Origin: Alphaproteobacteria bacterium
GTDB taxonomy: Bacteria; Pseudomonadota; Alphaproteobacteria; Micavibrionales; Micavibrionaceae
DNA length: 64,000 nt
NCBI GenBank assembly: GCA_021775955.1
Contig: JAJFGU010000004.1
Location: forward strand, 186,001-250,000
Direction: 5' to 3'
The notes under the pieces were generated by a model, which saw only the letters and a program-made list of their open reading frames with translations, made no database searches and was not told the DNA's origin. The stretch's first letter is position 1. Each line of letters opens with the position of its first letter. Shown here piece by piece: positions 1-8,971 of the stretch. The translations under genes were made by a program, and so were the position numbers.

Positions 1-1
1 G

Positions 2-1081
2 ATGAAGAAGAATAAGGTCACAGTAATTGACGGCTTCGCCAAGCTGGAGGGCAAAGGCAAAATCTCTGTCGGCAAGGACATCTACAGCGCCAAAAATATC
101 ATCATAGCCACCGGCGCACGGGCGCGGGAGCTGCCGGGGCTGGAGCCGGACGGCAAGTTGGTCTGGACGTATAAAGAAGCTATGGTGCCTTCCAGCATGC
201 CGAAGTCCCTGTTGGTGGTCGGCTCGGGCGCGATCGGCATTGAATTCGCCAGCTTTTACCGCCTGATGGGGGCGGAGGTGACTGTGGTTGAGGTGATGGA
301 CCGCATTCTGCCTGTGGAGGACGAAGAAATCTCCAAGCTCGCCCATAAGCAATTCGAAAAACAGGGCATGAAGATTATTACAGGCGCGCAGGTGACCAAG
401 CTCGACAAAGGCAAAGCATCCGTCAAAGTCACCGTTGAAAAAGCAGGAAAGAAAGAACAGATCACCGTCGATAACGTGATTATGGCCGTGGGTATTGTCG
501 GCAACACCGAAAATATTGGGCTGGAGAAGACCAAGGTTAAAGTCGATCGCGGCCACATTGTCACCGATCAATGGCTGGCGACGGGAGAGCCCGGCGTTTA
601 CGCCATCGGTGATGTCACCGGTCCGCCATGGCTGGCGCATAAGGCCAGTCATGAAGGCATGATTTGCGTGGAAAAAATCGCGGGTCAAAAAGATGTGCAT
701 CCGATGAACAAATTGAATATTCCGGGCTGCACTTATTGCACGCCGCAAATCGCCTCTGTTGGCCTCACGGAAAAAGCGGCCATCGAGGCCGGTCACAAGG
801 TCAAAGTCGGGCGTTTTCCCTTCATGGGTAATGGTAAGGCGATTGCGATGGGTGAGGCCGAAGGGTTGGTCAAAACCGTGTTCGATGAAAAAACCGGAGA
901 GCTCCTGGGGGCCCATATGATCGGCGCCGAAGTCACCGAGCTGATCCAGGGCTATGTTGTGGCAAAAACGTTGGAAACCACAGAGGCCGAGCTGATGCAC
1001 ACTATCTTCCCACACCCCACATTATCTGAGATGATGCATGAAAGCGTGCTTGACGCTTATGGCAAAGTCATTCATTTTTAA
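2..1081 (+). CDS. lpd: Dihydrolipoamide dehydrogenase (E3), 5'-truncated by window edge
   Basis: FAD/NAD-dependent flavoprotein that reoxidises dihydrolipoyl groups of 2-oxoacid dehydrogenase complexes. The frame is open to the window edge, and about 105 N-terminal residues (FAD-binding start and redox-active CxxxxC) lie outside. Visible are the NAD-binding GSGAIGIEFASF motif, the second FAD motif (YAIGDVTGPP) and the C-terminal FPHPTLSE with the catalytic His-Glu pair of the dimer interface (H338 and E343 of this fragment). It is followed after 26 nt by a small orphan gene and then lipA, so it is probably the E3 of pyruvate dehydrogenase, as usual in alphaproteobacteria; the E1/E2 genes would be upstream (inference). 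Confidence 0.96.
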   Translation: MKKNKVTVIDGFAKLEGKGKISVGKDIYSAKNIIIATGARARELPGLEPDGKLVWTYKEAMVPSSMPKSLLVVGSGAIGIEFASFYRLMGAEVTVVEVMDRILPVEDEEISKLAHKQFEKQGMKIITGAQVTKLDKGKASVKVTVEKAGKKEQITVDNVIMAVGIVGNTENIGLEKTKVKVDRGHIVTDQWLATGEPGVYAIGDVTGPPWLAHKASHEGMICVEKIAGQKDVHPMNKLNIPGCTYCTPQIASVGLTEKAAIEAGHKVKVGRFPFMGNGKAIAMGEAEGLVKTVFDEKTGELLGAHMIGAEVTELIQGYVVAKTLETTEAELMHTIFPHPTLSEMMHESVLDAYGKVIHF

Positions 1082-1107
1082 ACGACAATATTTAAGGAGA
1101 GTAAATT

Positions 1108-1401
1108 ATGGACTTAACGATTAAAAAAATGCCCCGGAACTGGGATGTTAAACACATTCGTGATGTTGCAAAAAGTGCAGGCTATACACATCTTGCGTCC
1201 GTGCATGTCCCGCATCTTGTGGCTAAAAGAGACAGGCCAGGCGTACAGGACTTAGGCTTTACAGGCTATTTTGGAATTAAGGCTGAAGATGGAGCCGGTG
1301 CAAAAACAGAGGGTATGCATTCTCAAATTAGCCATGTAGCGAGACACCAGTGTGGGGGCGGCAGTGTGCATATAAAAGGAATAATCCATCTTTTGAGCTA
1401 A
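1108..1401 (+). CDS. Hypothetical protein, 97 aa, between lpd and lipA
   Basis: I do not recognise this protein. It begins with ATG behind a strong Shine-Dalgarno (AAGGAG, about 8 nt upstream) and ends 10 nt before lipA, so it looks translated with its neighbours. It has no signal peptide or membrane helix. It is basic at the N terminus, has one Cys, and has a Gly-rich end (CGGGSVHIKG). A possible promoter (TTGACG about 17 nt from CATTTT) lies inside the end of lpd. Lpd and lipA are normally adjacent, so this is an insertion of an orphan into a conserved pair. Confidence 0.6.
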   Translation: MDLTIKKMPRNWDVKHIRDVAKSAGYTHLASVHVPHLVAKRDRPGVQDLGFTGYFGIKAEDGAGAKTEGMHSQISHVARHQCGGGSVHIKGIIHLLS

Positions 1402-1411
1402 ATAGACAATC

Positions 1412-2377
1412 ATGACTTACGACCCAAAACTCCTTGATAAAGCCAAGCGTCACCCGGAAAAGCAAAAAAATCCGGATCGTCCTGCTGGCCGCAAGCCGGA
1501 CTGGATCCGTGTGAAAGCGCCGCAGGGCAAAACCTATCAGGAAACCCGTGATATTGTCCGCAAACACAAGCTCACCACGGTGTGTGAGGAGGCGGGTTGT
1601 CCCAATATCGGTGAATGCTGGCAGCAAAAACACGCCACCTTCATGATTATGGGGGAGGTCTGCACCCGTGCCTGCGCGTTTTGCAATGTTGCCACCGGAA
1701 AGCCCAATGCGCTCGACAAGCTTGAGCCTTTAAGAGTGGGCGTTGCGGTGCTGCAAATGGGTCTCAAACATGTGGTAGTAACCTCTGTTGATCGCGATGA
1801 TCTGGACGATTCCGGTGCCGATCATTTCGTCAAGACTATCCAGGCCATTCGTATGAAAAGCCCAGCCACCAGCGTTGAAATTCTGCCCGGCGACTTCAGA
1901 GGCGATATGGCGGCAATTGATAGCGTCATTCACGCGCGGCCCGACGTGTTCAATCACAACCTCGAGACGGTGCCGCGGCTTTATCCGACCATCCGCCCTG
2001 GTGCGCGCTATTTCCGCAGCCTTCGACTGTTGGACCGTGTAAAGGAACGAGACCCAAGCCAGTTCACCAAATCCGGCCTGATGGTTGGTTTGGGAGAGAG
2101 CAAAGAAGAAGTGGCGCAGGTGATGGATGATCTACGTGCTGCTGGCGTGGACTTTTTGACGGTTGGCCAGTATCTCCAGCCGACACCCAAACACGCGCCG
2201 GTGGATCGCTTCTGGCACCCGGATGAATTTGCGGCGCTGGAGAAAATGGCACGCAGCAAAGGGTTCCTGATGGTCTCTGCCACGCCGCTGACCCGCTCAT
2301 CTCATCACGCCGGCGAGGACTTCAAAAAGCTCAAAGCCGCCCGCGAAAAACAACTGACCAAACAGGCCGCGGAATAA
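1412..2377 (+). CDS. lipA: Lipoyl synthase (radical SAM)
   Basis: Inserts two sulfur atoms into protein-bound octanoyl groups to make lipoate, the cofactor of the complexes served by the neighbouring lpd. It is 321 aa, the usual length. It carries both iron-sulfur motifs: the auxiliary cluster cysteines C58, C63 and C69 ([12 protein letters not shown]) and the radical SAM cluster C84-x3-C88-x2-C91 (CTRACAFC). The conserved C-terminal RSSHHA segment, which contributes the serine ligand of the auxiliary cluster in this family, is present. Confidence 0.97.
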   Translation: MTYDPKLLDKAKRHPEKQKNPDRPAGRKPDWIRVKAPQGKTYQETRDIVRKHKLTTVCEEAGCPNIGECWQQKHATFMIMGEVCTRACAFCNVATGKPNALDKLEPLRVGVAVLQMGLKHVVVTSVDRDDLDDSGADHFVKTIQAIRMKSPATSVEILPGDFRGDMAAIDSVIHARPDVFNHNLETVPRLYPTIRPGARYFRSLRLLDRVKERDPSQFTKSGLMVGLGESKEEVAQVMDDLRAAGVDFLTVGQYLQPTPKHAPVDRFWHPDEFAALEKMARSKGFLMVSATPLTRSSHHAGEDFKKLKAAREKQLTKQAAE

Positions 2378-2464
2378 ATACAAATATACTTAAACCAAGC
2401 CATATGTTACTTTTAAGCGGTTAATAAATTTAGAGTTTATCTAGAAAGCAATAGGATCTTAAAT

Positions 2465-2875
2465 ATGAATAAATATTTACAAAAATTATTTTTTATTTCG
2501 TGCGCTGCCCTTATTTTTTATCCCTGTGTCGCTGAAGCCGAAATAGATCCTTTAAATCAAGAAACTTTGATATTAACTAACGAAGAAGACATAAGAGATG
2601 TTGAGCTTTTTGAGACAAAAATCAAAGCCGTATCAAGTTTAGTAACGGCTTGTGTAGATGAAGAAAACATGATGCCTGAAGATTGCCAGTGTAAACACCT
2701 TAAGGCATCTAAAGATTTTAGCACTTCCTTTCATAAGCTCCTTGAAAAGCACCCGGATTGGTCTGGTAAACAAATAAATGTAAAAGGCGATAATGGAGCA
2801 ATCGAGTATACTTTATTCATGGCAGGGACCCTTCTGCAAGCAGAAGCAGTAGATTCACTAGAGTGCGCTCAATAA
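2465..2875 (+). CDS. Hypothetical secreted protein, 136 aa, four mature cysteines
   Basis: Unrecognised family. The N terminus is a typical Sec signal peptide (Lys-containing start, hydrophobic core, likely cleavage after AEA at about residue 26). The predicted mature domain is acidic and has four cysteines (TACVDEE, DCQCKH, LECAQ), which could form disulfides in the periplasm (inference). An AGGA ribosome-binding site lies about 8 nt before the ATG. The gene is AT-rich compared with lipA and sits between lipA and the coq10-like gene, which follows after 7 nt. Confidence 0.6.
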   Translation: MNKYLQKLFFISCAALIFYPCVAEAEIDPLNQETLILTNEEDIRDVELFETKIKAVSSLVTACVDEENMMPEDCQCKHLKASKDFSTSFHKLLEKHPDWSGKQINVKGDNGAIEYTLFMAGTLLQAEAVDSLECAQ

Positions 2876-2882
2876 TTAGGTA

Positions 2883-3317
2883 ATGCCGACCCACGAAGAA
2901 AAACGTAATCTTCCCTATTCTCAGCAGCAGCTTTTTGATCTCGTTGCTGATGTTGAAAAATACCCGGAATTTCTGCCATGGTGTCTAGCCAGCCGTATCA
3001 CGAAGCGGGAAGGCGATGTATTCTACGCCGATCTGATCATTGGCTATAAAATGGTCCGCGAAAAATTCACCTCCAAAGTTACGCTGCATAAGCCGGATCG
3101 GGTAGAGGTTGAGTATATCAAAGGCCCAATGAAACACCTCAAAAACGATTGGCGGTTCACTCCCGAGCCAGATGGGTCATGCGAGATTGATTTCTTCCTC
3201 AACTTTGAGTTTAAAAACAAGATATTTCAAAATCTTATAGGTATTTTCTTTGATAGAGCCTTAAGAAAAATGGTTGGTGCATTTGAGGCGCGCGCGCGGG
3301 ATTTATACGGCGATTAG
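2883..3317 (+). CDS. Coq10/RatA-type START-domain protein
   Basis: A 144-aa SRPBCC/START-fold protein of the Coq10 (ubiquinone-binding) / RatA family. It has the family start pattern (NLPYSQQQLFDLVADVEKYP and EFLPWC), the central HLKNDWRF segment and the amphipathic C-terminal helix. In mitochondria and alphaproteobacteria this family binds ubiquinone and supports respiration; the toxin-like ribosome role of E. coli RatA is an alternative. Its place downstream of lipA is the usual alphaproteobacterial location. Confidence 0.85.
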   Translation: MPTHEEKRNLPYSQQQLFDLVADVEKYPEFLPWCLASRITKREGDVFYADLIIGYKMVREKFTSKVTLHKPDRVEVEYIKGPMKHLKNDWRFTPEPDGSCEIDFFLNFEFKNKIFQNLIGIFFDRALRKMVGAFEARARDLYGD

Positions 3318-3332
3318 TCAACATTAACAATC

Positions 3333-3429
3333 TGTCATCGCCTGAATTCGTATAGCGAATTCTAAGGTGATCCATTTGTTATGGGTAGATTCCCCTAGAA
3401 TTTTTAAGGATAAAAATTCGGGGAATGAC
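3333..3429. repeat. Intergenic palindromic repeat, TGTCAT...ATGAC type
   Basis: Fills most of the 154-nt gap between convergent genes. Outer ends TGTCATCG and GGGGAATGAC face each other. There are two inner hairpins: GAATTCG/CGAATTC around 3343-3361, and GAATTTTTA/TAAAAATTC at 3392-3423, flanked by CCCC and GGGG. The layout matches dispersed palindromic elements common in alphaproteobacterial intergenic regions. It may also serve as a bidirectional terminator for the two converging genes. Confidence 0.65.
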
Positions 3430-3471
3430 GGTGAGAGGTGTCCGGTTCTGAGCTAAAATTACTACAGCTGG

Positions 3472-4422
3472 TTAAGCTGCATTTTCATCCCACAGCTTTG
3501 TCCAGTCATAAAGTGGTGGCAAAGTTTCTTCAAACTGTAGGTGTACAGCGGCGGGTTTAAGCGGTGAAAAGCCCGGAATAGCCTTAAACAGATTATTGGT
3601 GGTGCGCGCTTCCGAGCCTTTCTTGCGCTTTTTGCGATTGCCGACATATTTGGTGTTTTCAAAATACTTCCAGAAATCACGGACGACATGGCTGTGCGTA
3701 ATAAAAGTATGGGTCGCATGACGCATGGTCCGCCAGTGACGATCGGCTCCGGTCACCAGATAGGATGGGTAATGATCCTCATACAAAACCGCGTGTTCCT
3801 GCGGGTAGAGAACCATATGCGTGCCTAATTTCTGCGCCATATCCTCATAAAACCGCCAGCAAACGGCCAGCGCATCTTCTTCATGCAGATAATCATCCTC
3901 ACAGAAATAGATCAGTGCATTATGCGCGCGCGAATCCGAGAACTGTTGGTGCAGGGAAGGGCCTTGCCCGGTTTCTTCGGTTTGTTCCACGTTCCAAGGG
4001 ACTGATAAGCCCTCTAGCACTCTCTTGATGTTATCAAGACTGGCCTGATCCGAACGGTCATCGAGAACAATCACCTCCAGCTTCTTATCCGGCATGGCTT
4101 TGGCCAGGTGATTGCAGGATTTCACCAGTGAGCGCAGGCAGCGCAATGTGTTTTCTTCCAGTGATGCGTCCGTTAAACGTTTGCTGGTATCGACATTGCG
4201 ATCGCTACGAATACAGGTGCGGACGTAAATCATCATCTGATCGAGACTGGAATCCGCCGGCATATAACCCTTATTCGCGGCCTGGCGCAGGGATTTGATG
4301 TTTTCATCATTCGCCCCGCCCTCGAGATTTGAGATTTTCAGGATATTTGGCGCCTTATACCGCCGCACGTGATAGCCGAACGGCTTGAGGCTATTGGAAA
4401 TCGCGCGCAGTAAATCGTTCAT
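3472..4422 (-). CDS. Glycosyltransferase-like (GT-A fold) protein
   Basis: A 316-aa cytoplasmic protein. It shows a nucleotide-sugar-type beta strand followed by acidic residues (VIVLDDRSD, residues 117-125) and a later ECEDDY-like motif (E175-D176-D177-Y178) in the place of the DxD metal site of GT-A enzymes. I infer a family 2-like glycosyltransferase, but the sequence is divergent and the acceptor is unknown. Its start ATG overlaps the cinA stop by 4 nt, so it is the last gene of the ispDF-pgpA-cinA operon. Confidence 0.55.
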   Translation of the reverse strand: MNDLLRAISNSLKPFGYHVRRYKAPNILKISNLEGGANDENIKSLRQAANKGYMPADSSLDQMMIYVRTCIRSDRNVDTSKRLTDASLEENTLRCLRSLVKSCNHLAKAMPDKKLEVIVLDDRSDQASLDNIKRVLEGLSVPWNVEQTEETGQGPSLHQQFSDSRAHNALIYFCEDDYLHEEDALAVCWRFYEDMAQKLGTHMVLYPQEHAVLYEDHYPSYLVTGADRHWRTMRHATHTFITHSHVVRDFWKYFENTKYVGNRKKRKKGSEARTTNNLFKAIPGFSPLKPAAVHLQFEETLPPLYDWTKLWDENAA

Positions 4423-4901
4423 GCATCTTCCTCCAGCACTTCAATAAGCTTTTGCAGAGCTGTGGTCGCCGCCTGTGCTCTGATTTCTTCGCGGCTGCCT
4501 TCAAAATGACATTCAACGCTGCCTTTTTTACCATCCTCGATTGCATAACCGATATAAACCAGCCCCACCGGTTTGTTTTCACTGCCGCCGCCCGGTCCGG
4601 CAACACCGGTAATGGATACCGCAATATTGGCCTGAGGGTTATTGACGGCGCCTCTGGCCATCGCCTCGGCGGTTTGGGCGCTGACGGCACCGTTCATGGT
4701 AATCATTTGCTCCGGCACCTTGAGAAGGCTGGTTTTGGCTTCGTTGGAATAGGTTACAAATCCGGAATCAAACACTTCGGATGAGCCGGGGCGATAGGTC
4801 ATTGCCGCCGCCAGCAACCCGCCGGTACAGGATTCAGCTGTGGCCATTTTCATGCCCTTTTCCTTGAGCATAGTGCTCAGTTTTTCAACCAAATCCTGCA
4901 T
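4419..4901 (-). CDS. pncC: CinA C-terminal domain protein (nicotinamide-nucleotide amidase)
   Basis: Stand-alone CinA C-terminal domain, 160 aa. In E. coli the equivalent PncC deamidates NMN to NaMN for NAD recycling. Family motifs are TAESCTGGLL near the N terminus and SITGVAGPGGG with KPVGLVYIG in the middle. An upstream in-frame ATG at 4967 would overlap pgpA by 83 nt. The start at 4901 is chosen because GGAG lies 6 nt upstream, leaving a 17-nt overlap with pgpA. Confidence 0.92.
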   Translation of the reverse strand: MQDLVEKLSTMLKEKGMKMATAESCTGGLLAAAMTYRPGSSEVFDSGFVTYSNEAKTSLLKVPEQMITMNGAVSAQTAEAMARGAVNNPQANIAVSITGVAGPGGGSENKPVGLVYIGYAIEDGKKGSVECHFEGSREEIRAQAATTALQKLIEVLEEDA

Positions 4902-5373
4902 AGAGTGCTCCATATAAGCAAATGAGTGCTGCCAGCCCCGCGATAACATCATCGCCCATAACGCCAAGCGGACCTTTTACCTGGCTGTCAAAATAGGATA
5001 TTGGCCATGGCTTGGTAATATCGAATAAGCGAAATAGAAGAAAGGCCAAAACCGTGAGAAGGGGACTCAGACCTTGAGCGGTTAGAACGGGAATAAGAGC
5101 AATCCATTGTCCGGCCACTTCATCAATGACGATCATTTTGGAATCATGAGTGCCGTGGTCTTCATCGAATTTCCGTGAGGCCCAGAAGCCCAGCGCCGTC
5201 ACAACCACGATACCGCCAAGAAGAACAGGGATACCGCCCAGCCATAATAATACCAGCCCCGGTGGAATCGCTGCCACGCTGCCCCAGGTGCCGGGGGCTT
5301 TGGGCAAATAACCAGAGCCGAACCATGTTGCCAGCAGGATATGGGGCTTTGTCAAAGCGCGGAGCTTACTCAT
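4885..5373 (-). CDS. pgpA: Phosphatidylglycerophosphatase A
   Basis: Membrane phosphatase that makes phosphatidylglycerol from phosphatidylglycerophosphate. At 162 aa it shows the family signature: LPKAPGTWGS near the N terminus, the acidic DEVAGQW motif, FRLFDITKPWPI and MGDD, with hydrophobic segments between. The start at 5373 forms an ATGAGTAA overlap with the ispDF stop, which is typical translational coupling. A longer frame to 5409 lies wholly inside ispDF and is not favoured. Confidence 0.95.
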   Translation of the reverse strand: MSKLRALTKPHILLATWFGSGYLPKAPGTWGSVAAIPPGLVLLWLGGIPVLLGGIVVVTALGFWASRKFDEDHGTHDSKMIVIDEVAGQWIALIPVLTAQGLSPLLTVLAFLLFRLFDITKPWPISYFDSQVKGPLGVMGDDVIAGLAALICLYGALYAGFG

Positions 5374-6574
5374 CGGAAAGACTGACGGTTGCGATGGCCT
5401 GGGCGGCAATGCCTTCGCCGCGCCCGGTAAAGCCGAGTTTTTCGGAGGTGGTGGCTTTGACGCTGATCCGTTCGGCGTCCATGCCGGTTATTGCGGCAAT
5501 TCTTTCAGTCATCGCCTCTCTGTGTGGGCCTATTTTAGGGTCCTCACAAATCAGGGTCAGATCAAGATTGATAACCTTGCCGCCTTTTTCAGCCAGCATA
5601 TCGATGGCGTGTTTCAGAAACACCGCACTATCCATGTCCTTGTAATTGTCATTGCTGGGCGGGAAATGCGCGCCGATATCGCCGGCTGAAATGCTGCCTA
5701 AGATAGCGTCAGTAATCGCATGCAGCCCGACATCGGCATCGGAATGACCGGACAGGGAACGCTCATAGGGGATATCGACCCCGCACAGCCGGACGGTGCC
5801 ATTGCTGTCTTCGCGCGTTTCAAAGGCATGAACGTCAAAGCCCATACCGGTGCGGATTTCCTGTTTGCTCATGAGTGCCTCAGCCAATTCCAGATCGTCC
5901 TTAGTGGTTATTTTAATATTGCTTTTATGGCCCGGCACCATCTTTACCGGAACGCCCATGTCCGAGACAAGGCGTGTGTCATCGGTATAGTTTTTATCGG
6001 GATCGGCCTGCTCATGGGCCTGTTTGATGACATCGTAATGAAACCCTTGTGGTGTTTGCATGGCCCAAAGGTTATCGCGCTGTACATAATCACCAGCCAG
6101 CCCATTTTCAGCCCTCCGAAGCGTATCGGCCACAGGGACAGCAAGACTGGCGGCTTTTTGGCTTTTGAGCACTTTTAGCAAACTGATGATATCTTCGGCT
6201 CTGACAAGCGTGCGGGCAGCGTCATGGATCAAAATTATATCTTCATTTTTTAGGTTAGAAAAACTTTTTAATCCATTGAATATGCTTAAGTTTCTTTGTT
6301 TATCACCGGCCACAAAATCGGGCAGATCCAGACCCGCAACCGCCTCGTGATACCATTCTGCGTGTGATGGATCGATAATGACCCTTAAGGACTGTAATCC
6401 CGGTATACGTAAAAATGTCTCTACGCTATGTCGAAGCACGAATTTTTGCTGTATCCTTTGGTATTGCTTGGGTATTTCACCGCCAAAGCGTTCACCACCG
6501 CCTGCTGCGGCGATCAGGACATGAAAGGTCACGTCATTCACGATGTTTTCCCTGTTATTCTCAAACTTTTCCAT
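5366..6574 (-). CDS. ispDF: Bifunctional IspD/IspF (MEP pathway)
   Basis: Fusion of 2-C-methylerythritol 4-phosphate cytidylyltransferase (IspD) and MECDP synthase (IspF), two steps of isoprenoid precursor synthesis. The IspD half begins with LIAAAGGGERFGGEIPKQYQ and contains LIHDAARTLV. The IspF half has MGFDVHAFE, GHSDADVGLHAITDAILGS, DIGAHFPP and the C-terminal TSEKLGFTGRGEG. The fusion is typical of alphaproteobacteria. Start choice is uncertain: ATG at 6574 is used (402 aa); a TTG at 6643 has no ribosome-binding site. It is divergent from ntrY with about 110 nt between. Confidence 0.95.
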   Translation of the reverse strand: MEKFENNRENIVNDVTFHVLIAAAGGGERFGGEIPKQYQRIQQKFVLRHSVETFLRIPGLQSLRVIIDPSHAEWYHEAVAGLDLPDFVAGDKQRNLSIFNGLKSFSNLKNEDIILIHDAARTLVRAEDIISLLKVLKSQKAASLAVPVADTLRRAENGLAGDYVQRDNLWAMQTPQGFHYDVIKQAHEQADPDKNYTDDTRLVSDMGVPVKMVPGHKSNIKITTKDDLELAEALMSKQEIRTGMGFDVHAFETREDSNGTVRLCGVDIPYERSLSGHSDADVGLHAITDAILGSISAGDIGAHFPPSNDNYKDMDSAVFLKHAIDMLAEKGGKVINLDLTLICEDPKIGPHREAMTERIAAITGMDAERISVKATTSEKLGFTGRGEGIAAQAIATVSLSDE

Positions 6575-6685
6575 AGTTGATTTTTCTGGCCCCAACGTGT
6601 AGAAACTGGCTGTATTCTTATTTTGAAAGGGGGGCGCCGTCAATTACTATGCGGCTAAACCACCCTAAACTGTTAAGAGGCAATT

Positions 6686-8971
6686 TTGAGCTTCATCTCT
6701 GAGCATATGCATTTTAAGATTCCTGCCCTTTTGCAAAAAGGGGCAAGGCAGGTTCTGCGTAACAGCAAAGCCTGGCAGAACCGTCTGGCCCTGACCCTTG
6801 CTCTTGCGGCAATTATCAGTGGTTTTGCTACTTATGCGGCGCTGACGGAAACGCCGCCCTTTGGCAATGATCCCGGCATTGTGATCTGGCTTTTGAATGT
6901 TGATCTTATCATTCTGCTTTCGCTTGTTATTCTGATAGCCAAACGTCTTGTCAGTTTGTGGAGCGGTAGAAAGCGCGGTCTTGCCGGTTCGCATCTTCAT
7001 GTCCGGCTGGTTTATACCTTTAGTATATTGGCGGCTGTCCCTGTCATCATCATGACGGTATTTTCAGCGTTTTTCTTTCACTTTGGTGTGCAAACCTGGT
7101 TTAGCCAACGCGTGCAAACAGCCGTTAATGAATCCCAGGCCGTGGCCCAGGCCTATCTCGAAGAACACCAGCAGGTCATCAAGGCCGATATTCTGGCCAT
7201 GGCCAATGATTTGGACCGTCAGGCAACGCTCCTTCTGAGCAATGATAAAACCTTTGAGCAAATCATGCAGACACAATCGTTCCTGAGAAACTTGTCTGAA
7301 GCTGTTGTATTTAGTTCTGATGGCCGCGTTCTGGCGCGTTCTGGCCTGAGCTTTATGTTGGAATTCGAGGAGGTTCCGTCTTTTGCTGTGCGTCAGGCCT
7401 CTGACGGTGAGGTGGTGCTCATGACCGGTGGCAATGAAGACCGGATCAGGGCACTCGTGAAATTACGCAATCTTGGCGATGCCTATCTTTTTGTTGGCCG
7501 TATGGTGGACCCGAAAGTTCTGGGACATTTGGCGTCCACCCGTCAGGCGGTGGCCGATTATGCGGATCTTCAGACCCGCTATTCCGGCCTGCAGGTTACA
7601 GTCACCATGATTTTTGTGGTGGTTGGTTTGCTCCTGCTGCTCGCAGCGATATGGTACGGGCTTTTGCTGGCGCGCCAGCTGGTAACCCCGATCAGCACAT
7701 TGATTACCGTGTCTGATCGTGTGCGGGCAGGGGATCTGACCGCCCGGGTTCCTGAACGCGAGACATTCGAGGAATTTGATTATCTGGCGCGTTCCTTCAA
7801 CCGCATGACCAAACAAATACAGGAACAGCAAGGCGAGCTGATCCAGGCCAACCGCCAGCTCGATCAAAGGCGTAAATTCACAGAGACGGTTCTGGCCGGT
7901 GTGTCCTCGGGTGTTTTAGGAATTGATGAAAAGGATGTTGTCAATCTGGCCAATAACTCGGCTGCCGAGCTTTTGGGATGTGAGGTCAAGGATTTGACCG
8001 GGCAAAACATCGTAAAATTCGCGCCGGAATTTGAAGATACTTTAAAACAGGCTCATAGCCGTCCCAATAAAATTACACAGGCTGAAATATTATTAACGGA
8101 TAAAGATGGAACCAAACGCTCTTTTCTGGTGCGGGTGGCCATCGAGTTGATCGGTGAGGAAGATATCGGCGCGATTGTTACCTTTGATGACTTTACCGAG
8201 CTGCAATCGGCACAGCGTAAGGCAGCCTGGGCGGATGTTGCGCGCCGCATCGCTCATGAAATCAAAAATCCTCTGACACCGATCCAGCTTTCGGCGGAGC
8301 GTTTGAAGCGCAAATATCTGTCTCAAATCACGGATGATCCTCAAACTTTTGAGCGCTGCACAGAAACCATCATCAAGCATGTCGGCGATATCGGCCATAT
8401 GGTCAATGAGTTTTCATCCTTTGCCCGTATGCCCGAGCCGGTGATGAAGGAAGAGGATTTGGGCGTCCAGGTAAGAGACGCTCTGGTTTTGCAACAACAA
8501 GCCCACCCGGATATCAAATTTAAACTTACGGGGCTTACAAAGAATACGGTCATCACGCGCTTTGATGCCCAGCAAATCAGACAGGCTGTGACCAATATCG
8601 TACAAAATGCAGTCGATTCCATAGAAATCAGAATGGAGCAGGACAAAACGCCGAAACCCGGACACATTGATGTGTTATTATCCTCCTATGATGAAGATGA
8701 AGCCGCTATTATCATTACAGATAACGGTTTGGGGCTGCCTAAAAATGAAAACCCGGTAACGTTGAGTGAGCCTTATGTTACCCATAAACCAAAGGGAACC
8801 GGCCTGGGGCTTGCTATTGTTAAGAAGATCATGGAAGACCATGGGGGCAAGCTGATCCTTGGAACACCTGACTGGTTGCGATCTATAGAAGGCTGGGAAG
8901 ACAAAGGCGGCGCCAGCGTTGCTTTGGTTCTTCCGCTGAACAAAAAATCAAAAGCAAAGAAGAAAGCATGA
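6686..8971 (+). CDS. ntrY: Nitrogen-regulation sensor histidine kinase NtrY
   Basis: Membrane sensor kinase of the NtrYX system, 761 aa. The N-terminal third has about four membrane helices, including AALTETPP-flanking segments and one at about residues 300-325. A HAMP domain (LLARQLVTPISTL), a PAS domain (LAGVSSGVLGIDE) and the HisKA/HATPase core follow. The phospho-acceptor is H524 in ARRIAHEIKNPLTP; ATP-binding boxes are NIVQNAVDSI, DNGLGLP and GTGLGLAIVKKI. A TTG start is used because AGAGG lies 5 nt upstream; an ATG seven codons on is the alternative. The stop overlaps ntrX by 4 nt. No ntrB or ntrC is adjacent. Confidence 0.95.
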   Translation: MSFISEHMHFKIPALLQKGARQVLRNSKAWQNRLALTLALAAIISGFATYAALTETPPFGNDPGIVIWLLNVDLIILLSLVILIAKRLVSLWSGRKRGLAGSHLHVRLVYTFSILAAVPVIIMTVFSAFFFHFGVQTWFSQRVQTAVNESQAVAQAYLEEHQQVIKADILAMANDLDRQATLLLSNDKTFEQIMQTQSFLRNLSEAVVFSSDGRVLARSGLSFMLEFEEVPSFAVRQASDGEVVLMTGGNEDRIRALVKLRNLGDAYLFVGRMVDPKVLGHLASTRQAVADYADLQTRYSGLQVTVTMIFVVVGLLLLLAAIWYGLLLARQLVTPISTLITVSDRVRAGDLTARVPERETFEEFDYLARSFNRMTKQIQEQQGELIQANRQLDQRRKFTETVLAGVSSGVLGIDEKDVVNLANNSAAELLGCEVKDLTGQNIVKFAPEFEDTLKQAHSRPNKITQAEILLTDKDGTKRSFLVRVAIELIGEEDIGAIVTFDDFTELQSAQRKAAWADVARRIAHEIKNPLTPIQLSAERLKRKYLSQITDDPQTFERCTETIIKHVGDIGHMVNEFSSFARMPEPVMKEEDLGVQVRDALVLQQQAHPDIKFKLTGLTKNTVITRFDAQQIRQAVTNIVQNAVDSIEIRMEQDKTPKPGHIDVLLSSYDEDEAAIIITDNGLGLPKNENPVTLSEPYVTHKPKGTGLGLAIVKKIMEDHGGKLILGTPDWLRSIEGWEDKGGASVALVLPLNKKSKAKKKA

